From positions 18,599-82,598 of the forward strand of contig JAYODW010000018.1 of assembly GCA_038116745.1 (NCBI GenBank): 64,000 nucleotides of DNA, given 5' to 3'. Within the stretch, counting starts at the first letter, position 1; every line of letters begins with the position of its first letter. This DNA comes from JAYODW01 sp038116745. Its GTDB lineage: Bacteria; Pseudomonadota; Gammaproteobacteria; Ga0077536. A model generated the notes under the pieces. The model did no database searches. It had not been told where the DNA came from and saw only the letters and a list, made by a program, of their open reading frames with translations. Position numbers and translations under genes: made by a program. Shown piece after piece: positions 9,119 through 17,211 of this stretch.

Positions 9119-9683
9119 ACTCGTCGGCTGCTTTCGCAACGACGACCAGGGCGGGACGCAACAACCGGTCATGCAGCAGGTACCCGCGCTGCATGACCCG
9201 CAGCACGTTCCCGGGATCCACTTCAACACTCGCTTCCATTGTCATGGCCTGATGGCGTTCCGGATCGAATCGCTCGCCCAGCGGATCGATCGGAACCAGA
9301 GCGAGTTTTTCCAGGAAGTCTCCGAACATTTTGGCGGTCAGCTCAAGCCCTTCGCGCAGAGCGGTCACGTCATTCGCGGTCTGAGCCGCCATTAAACCCA
9401 GGTCGAGGCTGTCCTTAACCGGAAGCAGTTCATTAATCAGGCGTTCCGTACCGTACTTATGCGCCCCCTCGAGATCCCGCTCATGTCGCTTCCGCTGATT
9501 TTCCATGGCGGCCTGCGTGCGCAGAACATCCTCTTTAAGCTCGCTGATCTGGGCCAGCAGAGCTTCTACCGACGTGTCATCCGCAGCATCTTCCACTTCA
9601 GGACCGCTTTCAGGTTGCTCCTGGGCGTCCGCAGTGACTTGTGCATCCTCATCTGCAGGGTGCGTTTCGTTTTCTTGGTTCAC
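9114..9683 (-). CDS. grpE: Nucleotide exchange factor GrpE
   Basis: Releases ADP from DnaK to drive the chaperone cycle. 189 residues. An acidic, disordered N-terminus (1-35, rich in E, D, A and Q) precedes a long coiled coil (about 40-110). The C-terminal beta-wing contains FLEKLALVPIDPLGERFDPERHQAMTM-type sequence and ends VLRVMQRGYLLHDRLLRPA, the GrpE signature region. The start is a GTG at 9683 with a weak AAAGG about 8 nt upstream. It lies 95 bp downstream of hrcA and 92 bp before dnaK. A sigma32-like promoter lies at the hrcA end. Confidence 0.95.
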   Translation of the reverse strand: MNQENETHPADEDAQVTADAQEQPESGPEVEDAADDTSVEALLAQISELKEDVLRTQAAMENQRKRHERDLEGAHKYGTERLINELLPVKDSLDLGLMAAQTANDVTALREGLELTAKMFGDFLEKLALVPIDPLGERFDPERHQAMTMEASVEVDPGNVLRVMQRGYLLHDRLLRPALVVVAKAADES

Positions 9684-9740
9684 TTGGGGGCCTTTCTCAA
9701 CGTAAATAAAGCCGGAGCCACGCCTCCGACGTAGCCGCTC

Positions 9741-9759
9741 GGAGCCTCCACTAGGCTCC
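9741..9759 (-). promoter_or_regulatory. Inverted repeat in the grpE leader
   Basis: GGAGCCT (9741-9747) and AGGCTCC (9753-9759) form a perfect 7-bp inverted repeat with a 5-nt loop. It lies between the sigma32-like promoter and the grpE start, so it would be in the 5' untranslated RNA. It does not match the HrcA operator (CIRCE) consensus. Its role is unknown. Confidence 0.5.
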
Positions 9760-9771
9760 TGATCTCAGGAC

Positions 9772-9797
9772 ATGGGGATCAGTTTCTGGAATTCAAG
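9772..9797 (-). promoter_or_regulatory. Sigma32-type heat-shock promoter for grpE-dnaK-dnaJ
   Basis: On the minus strand CTTGAA (9792-9797), 14 nt, then CCCCAT (9772-9777) followed by GT. Both hexamers match the sigma32 consensus and the spacing matches the known optimum. The -35 lies inside the 3' end of hrcA, so grpE can be heat-induced independently of hrcA. Confidence 0.75.
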
Positions 9798-10831
9798 GCC
9801 AGGCCGAGCATCTTCGCGGTGAGGTCGACGATCGGGATAACGCGCTCGTACTCCATCCTGGTCGGACCGATGACTCCGAGCACCCCTAGAGTTCGCGAAT
9901 CATCCGAGTAAGCGGAGGTCACGATGCTGCACTGCTCAAACGCTTCGTAGCCTGACTCTTCACCGATGAAGATTTTGACGCCCGTCGCGTTAAGCGCCTG
10001 ATCAAGCAGGTGAAGAATATCGCGTTTCTGACTGAAAGCGTCGAACAGACCGCGCAGGCGCTCGATGTCGGAGAGCTCGTTGATCTCCATCAGATTGGTT
10101 TCGCCCGCGAGCACGTAGTCTTTCCGGTCGTCCTTTTCCACGAAAATCTTCTGGGACATTTCCACGACAAGGCTCGTCAGCTGATTCATCTCGTCCCGGG
10201 TCGCAGACATCTCCTCGATCAATCCTTGCTTGACTGCATCGATATCCCGCCCGGCAAACGCAGACGTCAGGTAGTTCGCCGCCTGGGTTAGCTCCGCCTG
10301 GTTGTACACCCGGTTCGTCTTGATGATCCGGTTCTCCACCTCGCGGTCGTTAGTGACAAGAATCACCAGCACCCGGTTATCGCTAAGTGAGAGGAATTCG
10401 ACCTGGCGGAGAGCGCGCCGCTCCAGCACAGGAATCATCACCAGTCCCGCAAGACGCGTGGTTTCGGACAAGAGCCGCGAAGTCGCGCCCATCAGCGCCT
10501 GGACATCGTCCTCCTCAGACAGGCTGGTTTCCATCTGCCTGATCTGACTGATAGTCAGCTGTTTGAAAGTAATCAGTGAATCGACGAACAGCCGGTAACC
10601 CTTGACCGTTGGCACGCGACCAGCGGAAGTATGGGGGGATTTAATCAAGCCGAGGTCTTCGAGATCGGCCATCACATTGCGGATGGTCGCAGGGCTCAAA
10701 TCCAGCCGGGCATCCCGCGCAAGAGTGCGCGAACCAACGGGCTGACCGTCTGCGATGTACCGTTCAACAAGCATTTTGAACAGGTAATGTGACCGCTCAC
10801 TGAGCTGAGCTTCGGCGTGCGTTCTTGTCAT
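9779..10831 (-). CDS. hrcA: Heat-inducible transcription repressor HrcA
   Basis: Repressor of class I heat-shock genes that binds the CIRCE operator and is kept active by GroE. 350 residues, the typical length. The N-terminal winged helix (about 1-85) contains SRTLARDARLDLSPATIRNV and MADLEDLGLIKSPHTSAGR, the HrcA hallmark. A GAF-like middle domain (about 105-230) and a C-terminal domain ending GVIGPTRMEYERVIPIVD follow. It starts from the ATG at 10831 and is the first gene of the hrcA-grpE-dnaK-dnaJ group. I see no CIRCE element in this window, so its target may be elsewhere, for example groESL. Confidence 0.96.
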   Translation of the reverse strand: MTRTHAEAQLSERSHYLFKMLVERYIADGQPVGSRTLARDARLDLSPATIRNVMADLEDLGLIKSPHTSAGRVPTVKGYRLFVDSLITFKQLTISQIRQMETSLSEEDDVQALMGATSRLLSETTRLAGLVMIPVLERRALRQVEFLSLSDNRVLVILVTNDREVENRIIKTNRVYNQAELTQAANYLTSAFAGRDIDAVKQGLIEEMSATRDEMNQLTSLVVEMSQKIFVEKDDRKDYVLAGETNLMEINELSDIERLRGLFDAFSQKRDILHLLDQALNATGVKIFIGEESGYEAFEQCSIVTSAYSDDSRTLGVLGVIGPTRMEYERVIPIVDLTAKMLGLALNSRN

Positions 10832-10864
10832 GCGTGCCTCGGTCGTCGCGCCTAATTTGAAAAA

Positions 10865-10893
10865 AATCTATCACCCTGATGACGGGCGTGCAA
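10865..10893 (-). promoter_or_regulatory. Candidate vegetative promoter of hrcA
   Basis: Minus strand TTGCAC (10888-10893), 17-bp spacer, TAGATT (10865-10870). Both boxes are only partial consensus matches. It lies in the divergent hrcA/nadK spacer, 34 bp before the hrcA ATG. Confidence 0.3.
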
Positions 10894-10965
10894 AATCTCG
10901 ATTGCCCACTCAATTTGCCGGATGTTAACGTCTCCGCGCACCCCAGTTGGAGAGCCCCGAACACC

Positions 10966-11838
10966 ATGTTTCACCGCATCGGGATCGTGACACGTACCCA
11001 CGAACCCGCCGTCGAACTCGCGCTGCAGGCCGTACTCGATGTCCTGGCCCCGCGGAACTGCGAAGTCATGGTCGACGATCAGGCGCCCATGCCCGCGCAG
11101 GCCGGTCGCCTTACGGTTCTGCCGCGCGCCGACCTGGCTGCAGACTGTGACCTGCTCATTTCAATCGGGGGCGACGGAACCCTGCTGGAGAGCGCGGGGT
11201 TGATCTACCCCCGGGAAACGGCGCTGCTGGGGATTAACCTGGGACGCCTGGGATTTTTGACAGACCTGCAGCCGGAAGACATTTCTAACGGTCTCGCGGC
11301 AGTTCTCGATGGTCGCTTCCTGTCAGAGGAGCGCGCTGTTCTCGGCTGTGAAGTCACGCGCGATGGCCGCCTCGTCGCGTCAGAAGATGCGCTCAACGAT
11401 GTAGTCGTGCAGAAATGGAATTCGGCGCGCCTGATTACGCTTGACACCTACGTGGACCACAAATTTCTGCACTCCCAGCGGTCTGACGGCCTCATCATTG
11501 CAACGCCGACTGGCTCCACGGCTTACGCGCTTTCCTGCGGCGGACCCATTCTGGACCCTTGTCTTGGGGCGCTATCGATTGTCCCCATCTGCCCGCACAC
11601 ATTGACCAACCGCCCGATCGTAATCAGTGACCGCTCTCACGTTGAGATCGAGGTGGCCACGGACCGTGACGCCGAGTCTCGCGTCACCTGTGATGGGAAC
11701 CCGATCCTTGAGCTTCAGCCAGGAGACCGGGTCGCGGTCTATCGCCGCCAGCGGTCCATTCGTCTGATTCATCCCGCGGGTCACGATCATTTCTCCACGC
11801 TGCGGGCAAAACTCAACTGGGGCCAGGATCCTTGCTGA
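10966..11838 (+). CDS. nadK: NAD kinase
   Basis: Phosphorylates NAD to NADP using ATP. 290 residues from the ATG at 10966 (MFHRIGIVTRTHEPAVELAL), preceded by GGAGAG 11 nt upstream. The in-frame upstream extension does not look like NadK. The signature ISIGGDGTLLESA is at about 66-78, with the catalytic Asp in GGDG. The second conserved block TPTGSTAYALSCGGPI and the C-terminal NRPIVISDRS follow. It diverges from hrcA and overlaps recN by 7 nt, so nadK-recN is an operon. Confidence 0.96.
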   Translation: MFHRIGIVTRTHEPAVELALQAVLDVLAPRNCEVMVDDQAPMPAQAGRLTVLPRADLAADCDLLISIGGDGTLLESAGLIYPRETALLGINLGRLGFLTDLQPEDISNGLAAVLDGRFLSEERAVLGCEVTRDGRLVASEDALNDVVVQKWNSARLITLDTYVDHKFLHSQRSDGLIIATPTGSTAYALSCGGPILDPCLGALSIVPICPHTLTNRPIVISDRSHVEIEVATDRDAESRVTCDGNPILELQPGDRVAVYRRQRSIRLIHPAGHDHFSTLRAKLNWGQDPC

Positions 11839-13520
11839 CCTCGCTCAGCATCCGGAACCTGGTCGTCATTCACGCTGTCGAACTGGAGTTTCGGCATGGC
11901 CTGACGGTGCTTACCGGAGAGACCGGCGCCGGCAAGTCCGTGATCATCGAGGCGCTGCGTCTTGCGCTGGGTGAACGGGCGCAGAGCCAGCTGATCCGCG
12001 ACGGCGCGGATAAGGCCGTGGTCACAGCCACGTTCGACATCAGTGGCCAGACCGACGTACTGCAGTTGTTGAAGCAACATGGGCTCGAAAGCGGCTCGGA
12101 GTGCCTGCTGCGCCGCGTCCTCAGCGCCGATGGCCGCTCCCGCGCGTTTGTGAATGAAACACCGGTAACCCTTCCGCTGCTGCGCCAGGTAGCAGAGCGT
12201 CTGGTTGACATACATGGTCAGCACGCGAGCCACCACCTTCTGGACAGCGACACGCAGCGTGCCCTGCTCGACGCTTATGCCGGCCTCAAGGAGCAATTGA
12301 GTGCGGTGGTTCACGCCTGCGCGGACTGGCGGAAGACGCACGAGCAGATCGAGGCCATCCGCCAGTCTGGAAAAGATCAGGCCGCGCGGGAGCTGCTGCG
12401 CTACCAGGTGGCAGAGCTGTCTGAAGCGGGCGTTGGGGAGACTGACATCGCGTCGCTGGAGGAGGAGCACCGACGTCTGGCCAACGGCGCAACTCTGCTC
12501 GAACACTGTGCTGAACTGCGCGCGACACTTGAGGATGAGCACGCCGGAATGGCCGCTGGACTCGGCCGGGCAGTAGGAATCGCACGGGCTCTGGAGCGCC
12601 TGCTCGGCGCGGACACGCCGCTCAGCGAGCTACTCGAACAGCTGAATATGCTGCTCAGTGAAACGGCAGATGAAGTTGACCGGATCGAACAGCGGCTGGC
12701 GGAAGATCCGGCGCGCCTCGAAGCTTTGGACAGGCGGCTCACCGATTTCCACACCCTGGCGAGAAAACACCACGTCGCGTTGGCGCAGCTTACGGACCTG
12801 GCGCGGCAGCGCGCGCAGCAGCTAGCCGAGCTGGAAAGCCAGGATGACGCTTTAGTGGAGCTCGAACGCAGCCTGGATTCACAGCACAGTGCATTCAGGG
12901 AGGCGGCGGTCGCCTTGTCGAACGCACGGACAGAAGCCGCCACACGTCTGGGAGCAGATTTAACGTCCAGGGTACGGCAGCTGGGTATGCCGCATGGAGC
13001 GTGCGAAGTCACAGTTCTCAGAAGCGAATCCGGCACACCACAACCCAGCGGGATTGATCGGGTGACGTTTTCCGTGGCCACGAACCCGCAGCAGGCACCG
13101 GGCCCGCTTAGTCGGATCGCATCCGGGGGCGAGCTTTCCCGGATCAGTCTCGCCCTGCGCGCGGCGACTTCGGGAGGGGCGGGAGTGCCTGTCATCGTCT
13201 ACGATGAGATCGACACTGGAATCGGCGGCAACATCGCCACCATGGTGGGACACAATCTCCGGGCCGTGGCACGCCACGGCCAAATTCTTTGCATTACGCA
13301 TTCGCCTCAGGTTGCCAGCGCTGGTGAGCATCACCTGCTCGTAACCAAGGGCATCAGCGACGGCCGAGCGGAATCGACGGTCCGGGAACTGGATCAGGAA
13401 GGGCGGGAGTCGGAGATAGCACGAATGCTGGGTGCCACACGGGCTACCGATTCGAGTCTGCGCCACGCGCGCGATCTTCTAACGGCCGCGGGAGAACCCC
13501 TGGTTCAACGGATGACCTGA
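11832..13520 (+). CDS. recN: DNA repair protein RecN
   Basis: SMC-like ATPase that acts at double-strand breaks, holding broken chromosomes and aiding RecA. 562 residues, normal for RecN. Walker A GETGAGKSVIIEAL is at about 28-41. LVDIHGQHASHHLLD is the conserved RecN motif. A long coiled coil spans about 165-390. The ABC signature ASGGELSRISLALR is followed by Walker B VIVYDEIDTGIGG and CITHSPQVAS. The start is a TTG at 11832, which overlaps the nadK stop and aligns with the usual RecN N-terminus MLTSLSIRNLVVI. Confidence 0.95.
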   Translation: MLTSLSIRNLVVIHAVELEFRHGLTVLTGETGAGKSVIIEALRLALGERAQSQLIRDGADKAVVTATFDISGQTDVLQLLKQHGLESGSECLLRRVLSADGRSRAFVNETPVTLPLLRQVAERLVDIHGQHASHHLLDSDTQRALLDAYAGLKEQLSAVVHACADWRKTHEQIEAIRQSGKDQAARELLRYQVAELSEAGVGETDIASLEEEHRRLANGATLLEHCAELRATLEDEHAGMAAGLGRAVGIARALERLLGADTPLSELLEQLNMLLSETADEVDRIEQRLAEDPARLEALDRRLTDFHTLARKHHVALAQLTDLARQRAQQLAELESQDDALVELERSLDSQHSAFREAAVALSNARTEAATRLGADLTSRVRQLGMPHGACEVTVLRSESGTPQPSGIDRVTFSVATNPQQAPGPLSRIASGGELSRISLALRAATSGGAGVPVIVYDEIDTGIGGNIATMVGHNLRAVARHGQILCITHSPQVASAGEHHLLVTKGISDGRAESTVRELDQEGRESEIARMLGATRATDSSLRHARDLLTAAGEPLVQRMT

Positions 13521-13538
13521 GACTCGGCTGCCGTAGCC

Positions 13539-13940
13539 TCAGCGTTTGGGACGGACGTACAGCACCAGACTGTGGTCCTCAAGCTCGAACCCGTGGGCCT
13601 CAACAATCTCACGCTGCCGTCGTTCAATTTCAGCGTCGAAGAACTCCACGACCTCCCCGGTGTCTATACGCACCATGTGATCATGGTGTTTATCCGGTGC
13701 CATTTCGAAGACCGCATGTCCGCCGTCAAAATTGTGCCGAACGATCAGGCCCGCCGATTCAAACTGAGTCAGGACCCGATAGACGGTGGCGAGGCCGACA
13801 TCTTCCCCCGCCTCGAGCAGCGCCTTGTAAACATCTTCCGCGCTCAGATGCCTGTCTCGCTGGGTATCGAGGATCTCCAGAATGCGAAGTCGCGGGAGGG
13901 TTGCCTTTAAGCCGGCTCGCTTCAGTTCGAGAGTATCCAT
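13539..13940 (-). CDS. fur: Ferric uptake regulator Fur, cysteine-free
   Basis: Iron-responsive repressor. 133 residues from the ATG at 13940 (MDTLELKRAGLKATLPRLRI). GTG 13985 and ATG 13955 are in-frame alternatives without better ribosome-binding sites. The winged helix includes DVGLATVYRVLTQFESAGLI. Metal ligands are in HHDHMVRIDTGEVVEF and the C-terminal EIVEAHGFELEDHSLVLYV. It closely resembles the Pseudomonas type, and no cysteine is present, so no structural Cys4 zinc site as in E. coli Fur. It is divergent from bamE and ends 18 bp from convergent recN. I do not see a clear Fur box in its upstream region. Confidence 0.94.
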   Translation of the reverse strand: MDTLELKRAGLKATLPRLRILEILDTQRDRHLSAEDVYKALLEAGEDVGLATVYRVLTQFESAGLIVRHNFDGGHAVFEMAPDKHHDHMVRIDTGEVVEFFDAEIERRQREIVEAHGFELEDHSLVLYVRPKR

Positions 13941-14085
13941 TGGCCGGAGGACCATCTTGCGGCTTGGGTCGACGGAGCATATCACCTTCGATTCGGGTCA
14001 CCGCGCTATGCTAGACTCCGCGCCGCTCTGCAGGCCGGCTCTATCTCGGACAGCGTCACCTCACATCCCCGGTACTCCACCAAGC

Positions 14086-14901
14086 ATGTCTCACAGCCGA
14101 CTCCGACTATCGTCCAATTCGCCGCGTTGGGGCATCCTGCTGCTGAGCTTGAGCGCCATGCTCATGCTCTGTGCCTGTTCTACGCCCGAACTCCCCCGAG
14201 TAAGCCTGCCCGACCCGGACAAACTGCCGTTCGTGTACAAAATCGATGTTCAGCAGGGCAACGTCATTAATCAGGACATGCTGGCACAGCTTGAACCGCG
14301 GATGGAAAAGAAAAAGGTCCTGTTCATCATGGGGACCCCTATTATTGAGGACACGTTCCACAACGAGCGCTGGGACTACCTGTATACCTTCCGGCCTGGC
14401 GGCGGCGCCGTTGAGCGCCGGCGCATCACCTTGTTCTTCGATGATGACGAACTCGATCATATCGAGGGCGATATCGTGCCCGCCGCTGGCCCGCTGGTAG
14501 CCAACCTGCATAACGACACCCGGATCAAGGTGCCACTGCTGAAGAAGAAAAGCTTCACCGAGCGAGTAGTCGAGAAACTGCCCTTTGTTAAAGATGAAGA
14601 AGACGACGTAGTGGTCGAAGTCGACCTCAGCAGCGACGACGACGAAGACGCCGAACCCGAAGAGCCGCTGATCCCGAAAATCGCCCGGGCGAGTGTTTAC
14701 GAGAACATTCAATCCGCCCCTGGCGAAGGGATTGTCGTCCCCCCAGACGCTCCGGTCGGCTATGCGACCAAAAAGAAGGGTCTCTTCGCCCGCTTGTTCA
14801 GCTGGGGCGATGACGACCAGGCTGACTCCTACCTTGAGAGCGAGGCAGGCACGGAGGCTCCCAAAGCCTTCAAAGACATCAGCGATCCCGACACTCCCTG
14901 A
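14086..14901 (+). CDS. bamE: Outer membrane assembly lipoprotein BamE with acidic C-terminal extension
   Basis: Component of the Bam complex that folds outer-membrane beta-barrels; lipid-anchored, facing the periplasm. Start ATG 14086. The signal peptide LLSLSAMLMLCAC has the lipidated Cys at about residue 31. The SmpA/OmlA domain covers roughly 45-125, with NVINQDMLAQLEPRMEKKKV, FIMGTPIIEDTFHNERWDYL and RRRITLFFDDDELDHIEGD. The protein is 271 residues, against about 110-180 usual. The extra about 130 residues include a run of D/E (about 165-195) and a basic-aromatic patch, KKKGLFARLFSW. The long in-frame region upstream overlaps fur and is not coding here. Confidence 0.9.
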   Translation: MSHSRLRLSSNSPRWGILLLSLSAMLMLCACSTPELPRVSLPDPDKLPFVYKIDVQQGNVINQDMLAQLEPRMEKKKVLFIMGTPIIEDTFHNERWDYLYTFRPGGGAVERRRITLFFDDDELDHIEGDIVPAAGPLVANLHNDTRIKVPLLKKKSFTERVVEKLPFVKDEEDDVVVEVDLSSDDDEDAEPEEPLIPKIARASVYENIQSAPGEGIVVPPDAPVGYATKKKGLFARLFSWGDDDQADSYLESEAGTEAPKAFKDISDPDTP

Positions 14902-14942
14902 GCGCCGGCGCAACGACCGCTTTCCCCTAGAAGTCGCTTTTC

Positions 14943-14964
14943 CGGCGCTGCGACTGAAGCGCCG
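14943..14964. terminator. Hairpin between convergent bamE and rnfH
   Basis: CGGCGCT (14943-14949) and AGCGCCG (14958-14964) form a perfect 7-bp stem with an 8-nt loop, directly abutting the rnfH stop codon. There is no clear T-tract on either side, so its action as a terminator for either gene is uncertain. Confidence 0.35.
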
Positions 14965-15258
14965 TCAATCCTGATCCATGGCCCGGGCACGTCGCCTGCG
15001 CGCTTCGCGAGGATTCACCTTCAGCGGTCGATAAATTTCTACACGATCCCCGGCACGCAGCACCGTATCGGCGGGACGCTCTACCCCGAAGATGCCGTGC
15101 CGGCAGCGCTCTAAGCGAAGGTCGGCGAAGTCTGCCGTGGCTCGCGCCTGCTCTAGCGCATTGCGTAAGGTGGTGCCGGGAGGGACCCGCAGTTGCACCT
15201 CTTTCGACTGACCGTTTTCGGCGCTGACGACCAGCACCGGCAGCAGCGCGTCAGGCAT
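14965..15258 (-). CDS. rnfH: RnfH family protein (UPF0125)
   Basis: Small beta-grasp (ubiquitin-like) protein of unclear biochemical role, named for its linkage to rnf genes in some species. 97 residues from the ATG at 15258, which overlaps the ratA stop by 8 nt (translational coupling). Conserved stretches are LLPVLVVSAENGQSKEVQL, PPGTTLRNALEQA, CRHGIFGVERPADTVLRAGD and RVEIYRPLKVNPREARRRRA, the family's C-terminal signature. Its pairing with ratA and closeness to bamE is the usual gammaproteobacterial arrangement. Confidence 0.92.
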   Translation of the reverse strand: MPDALLPVLVVSAENGQSKEVQLRVPPGTTLRNALEQARATADFADLRLERCRHGIFGVERPADTVLRAGDRVEIYRPLKVNPREARRRRARAMDQD

Positions 15259-15679
15259 AGACAACGTAGGCGCGCTTGCGGAAAGCGTCGACCAACGAAT
15301 CCATGATGGGTCTAAAAGCGACGCTGAGCGCACGGCCCAGCATTCGACTGGAAAACTCGAAGTCGATCTCAAAACGAACCGTGCAGCCCTGCTCTTCAGG
15401 CAGAAAATCCCATCGCCCGCTCAGTTTTCGAAACGGCCCGTCAACCAGCGAAAGAACGATCGAGCGTTCCGGGATCAGTTGGTTGCTCGTAGTGAACGCG
15501 TAATCAAATCGTCCTTTACTGACGCCGACCCGGGCTTTCATGCTTTCCTGACCACGCTCAAGAATCTGAGCGTCAACACACCACGGCAGGAAACTCGGGT
15601 ACGCCTCGATGTCGTTGACCAGCGCGTACATCTGTCCGGCAGTAAATGGCGCAAAAGTAGTCTTGCGGACGTTAGGCAT
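15251..15679 (-). CDS. ratA: RatA family START-fold protein (ubiquinone-binding / toxin RatA)
   Basis: 142 residues, a single polyketide-cyclase/START-like domain (COQ10 family). In E. coli RatA was described as blocking 70S ribosome association. The wider family binds ubiquinone, so the main role is not settled. Characteristic sequence: PFTAGQMYALVNDIEAYPSF, LPWCVDAQIL, MKARVGVSKGRFDYAFTT, GRWDFLPEEQGCTVRFEIDF and ending RKRAYVVYA. Start ATG 15679. The rnfH start overlaps its end. Usually smpB is the divergent neighbour. Here a transporter and a kinase gene intervene. Confidence 0.9.
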   Translation of the reverse strand: MPNVRKTTFAPFTAGQMYALVNDIEAYPSFLPWCVDAQILERGQESMKARVGVSKGRFDYAFTTSNQLIPERSIVLSLVDGPFRKLSGRWDFLPEEQGCTVRFEIDFEFSSRMLGRALSVAFRPIMDSLVDAFRKRAYVVYA

Positions 15680-15690
15680 CGTGCGTCAGC

Positions 15691-17100
15691 TTACGGTGCA
15701 GAAATCGTGAGATGCGTAATCAGGAAATCTGTTACCACGGTGCGCAGACCAGTACCCTCCAGGAAGACGATCCCAACGCCGACCGGGGCTACAAAAAGGA
15801 TCAGCCCCAACCAGGTCCGATAGCTCCACGAAGACTCTGACCCCATTTCCTCGGCCGAACTGGCCAGACGCATGCGCCAGCCGGCAAACACAGCCGTCAG
15901 CAGCCCGCCGACCGGCAATAGAACGCTGGTACTCAGAAACTCCGCCCAATCAAACACAGTGCGACCACCGGGTACGAAGTCGCTCCAGTGATTAAACGAC
16001 AGCAGAGACCCTATTCCGAGCAACCAGGCACCCGCACCCGCAATCATGCAGCTCCTGCGGCGGCTCCAGTCGCGGGATTCGACCAGCCAGGCCGCGACCG
16101 GCTCAAGCAGCGAGATTGCGGAAGTCCAGGCAGCGACGCTAAGAAGCAGAAAGAAAAGCGTGCCGAAGAACTGCCCCCACGGCATGTGTCCGAAAGCGAT
16201 CGTGAGCGTGACAAACACGAGACCAGGCCCCTGCCCAGGCTCCAGCCCGTACCCGAAAACGATCGGGAAGATCGCCAGGCCAGCCAGCACCGCGACGAGC
16301 GTGTCCGCTCCCGCGATGAACGCCGAGGTCTGACCGATTGACGCATCCTCGGGCAGATAAGCGCCGTAAACCATGATCGAGCCCATTCCCAGACTAAGGC
16401 TGAAGAAGGCCTGTCCAAGCGCAGCCAGAACGCTGTCTCCTGTGAGCTTGCTGAAGTCGGGTGCAAACAGGTAGCGCAACGCAGCCCCGGCATCTCCGGA
16501 AATGACCGCGTAGGTGACCATCGCGATGAGCAGCGCAAACAGTGCAGGCATCAGGTATTTGACTGCCTGCTCCAGCCCGCCCTTAACCCCCCGCGCGACG
16601 ACGGCGATGGTCATCGCCATGAATAGCGTGTGCCAAAGCGTCAGGCCGGCAGCAGAGCCCACGAGATCGGCAAAGGTCGTCTCCGCACCCGCTGCCGCCA
16701 CGCCATTGAAGACACCGGCTGCGCTGTAGAACACGTAAGCCAGCGACCATCCGGCGACGACCGAGTAGAAGGAAAGAATGACGAAACCTGCGAGCGCACC
16801 CATCCACCCGATGTAGCGCCAGCGCGGGCTTACGCCTTCATCGTCAGCGAGGGCTGCCATGGTGTTGATCGGGCTGCGCCGACCGCGGCGCCCGAGCATG
16901 ATCTCCGTGATCATGATCGGCAGGCCGACGAGCAGAACGCAGGCGAGATAAACAAGAACGAACGCGCCACCGCCGTTTTCGCCGGTGATGTAGGGGAAGC
17001 GCCAGATGTTGCCCAGCCCGACAGCAGACCCTGTCGCTGCCAGGACAAAGACCCATCGAGAAGACCATTGACCGTGTACAGACTCGCGGCCCGCTGCCAT
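15691..17100 (-). CDS. Sodium-dependent transporter, neurotransmitter:sodium symporter (NSS/SNF) family
   Basis: Inner-membrane Na+-coupled importer, probably of an amino acid. 469 residues with about 11-12 hydrophobic segments. The N-terminal family signature GSAVGLGNIWRFPYITGENGGGAF (TM1, about 25-50) contains the unwound substrate and Na+ site. ITEIMLGRRGR follows TM2, and FFSLSLGMGSIMVYGAYLP marks TM6. LeuT-like folds share these elements. Substrate cannot be assigned. It ends 11 bp before ratA on the same strand and diverges from the kinase gene at 17212. Confidence 0.92.
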   Translation of the reverse strand: MAAGRESVHGQWSSRWVFVLAATGSAVGLGNIWRFPYITGENGGGAFVLVYLACVLLVGLPIMITEIMLGRRGRRSPINTMAALADDEGVSPRWRYIGWMGALAGFVILSFYSVVAGWSLAYVFYSAAGVFNGVAAAGAETTFADLVGSAAGLTLWHTLFMAMTIAVVARGVKGGLEQAVKYLMPALFALLIAMVTYAVISGDAGAALRYLFAPDFSKLTGDSVLAALGQAFFSLSLGMGSIMVYGAYLPEDASIGQTSAFIAGADTLVAVLAGLAIFPIVFGYGLEPGQGPGLVFVTLTIAFGHMPWGQFFGTLFFLLLSVAAWTSAISLLEPVAAWLVESRDWSRRRSCMIAGAGAWLLGIGSLLSFNHWSDFVPGGRTVFDWAEFLSTSVLLPVGGLLTAVFAGWRMRLASSAEEMGSESSWSYRTWLGLILFVAPVGVGIVFLEGTGLRTVVTDFLITHLTISAP

Positions 17101-17211
17101 AAAGCTTTCCTCGTGCGCGGTACGGGCGGCATTCTGGGCGATTGCTTCTGAGGCGACAAGCGAGTGCCTTTGCAGGACAATCCTCGCCCGTAGCCCGCCA
17201 TCCGCGCCCCC

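Noticed and set aside
9741..9759. Inverted repeat considered as an HrcA/CIRCE operator
   Set aside because: Arms GGAGCCT/AGGCTCC do not resemble TTAGCACTC/GAGTGCTAA and the 5-bp spacer is too short.
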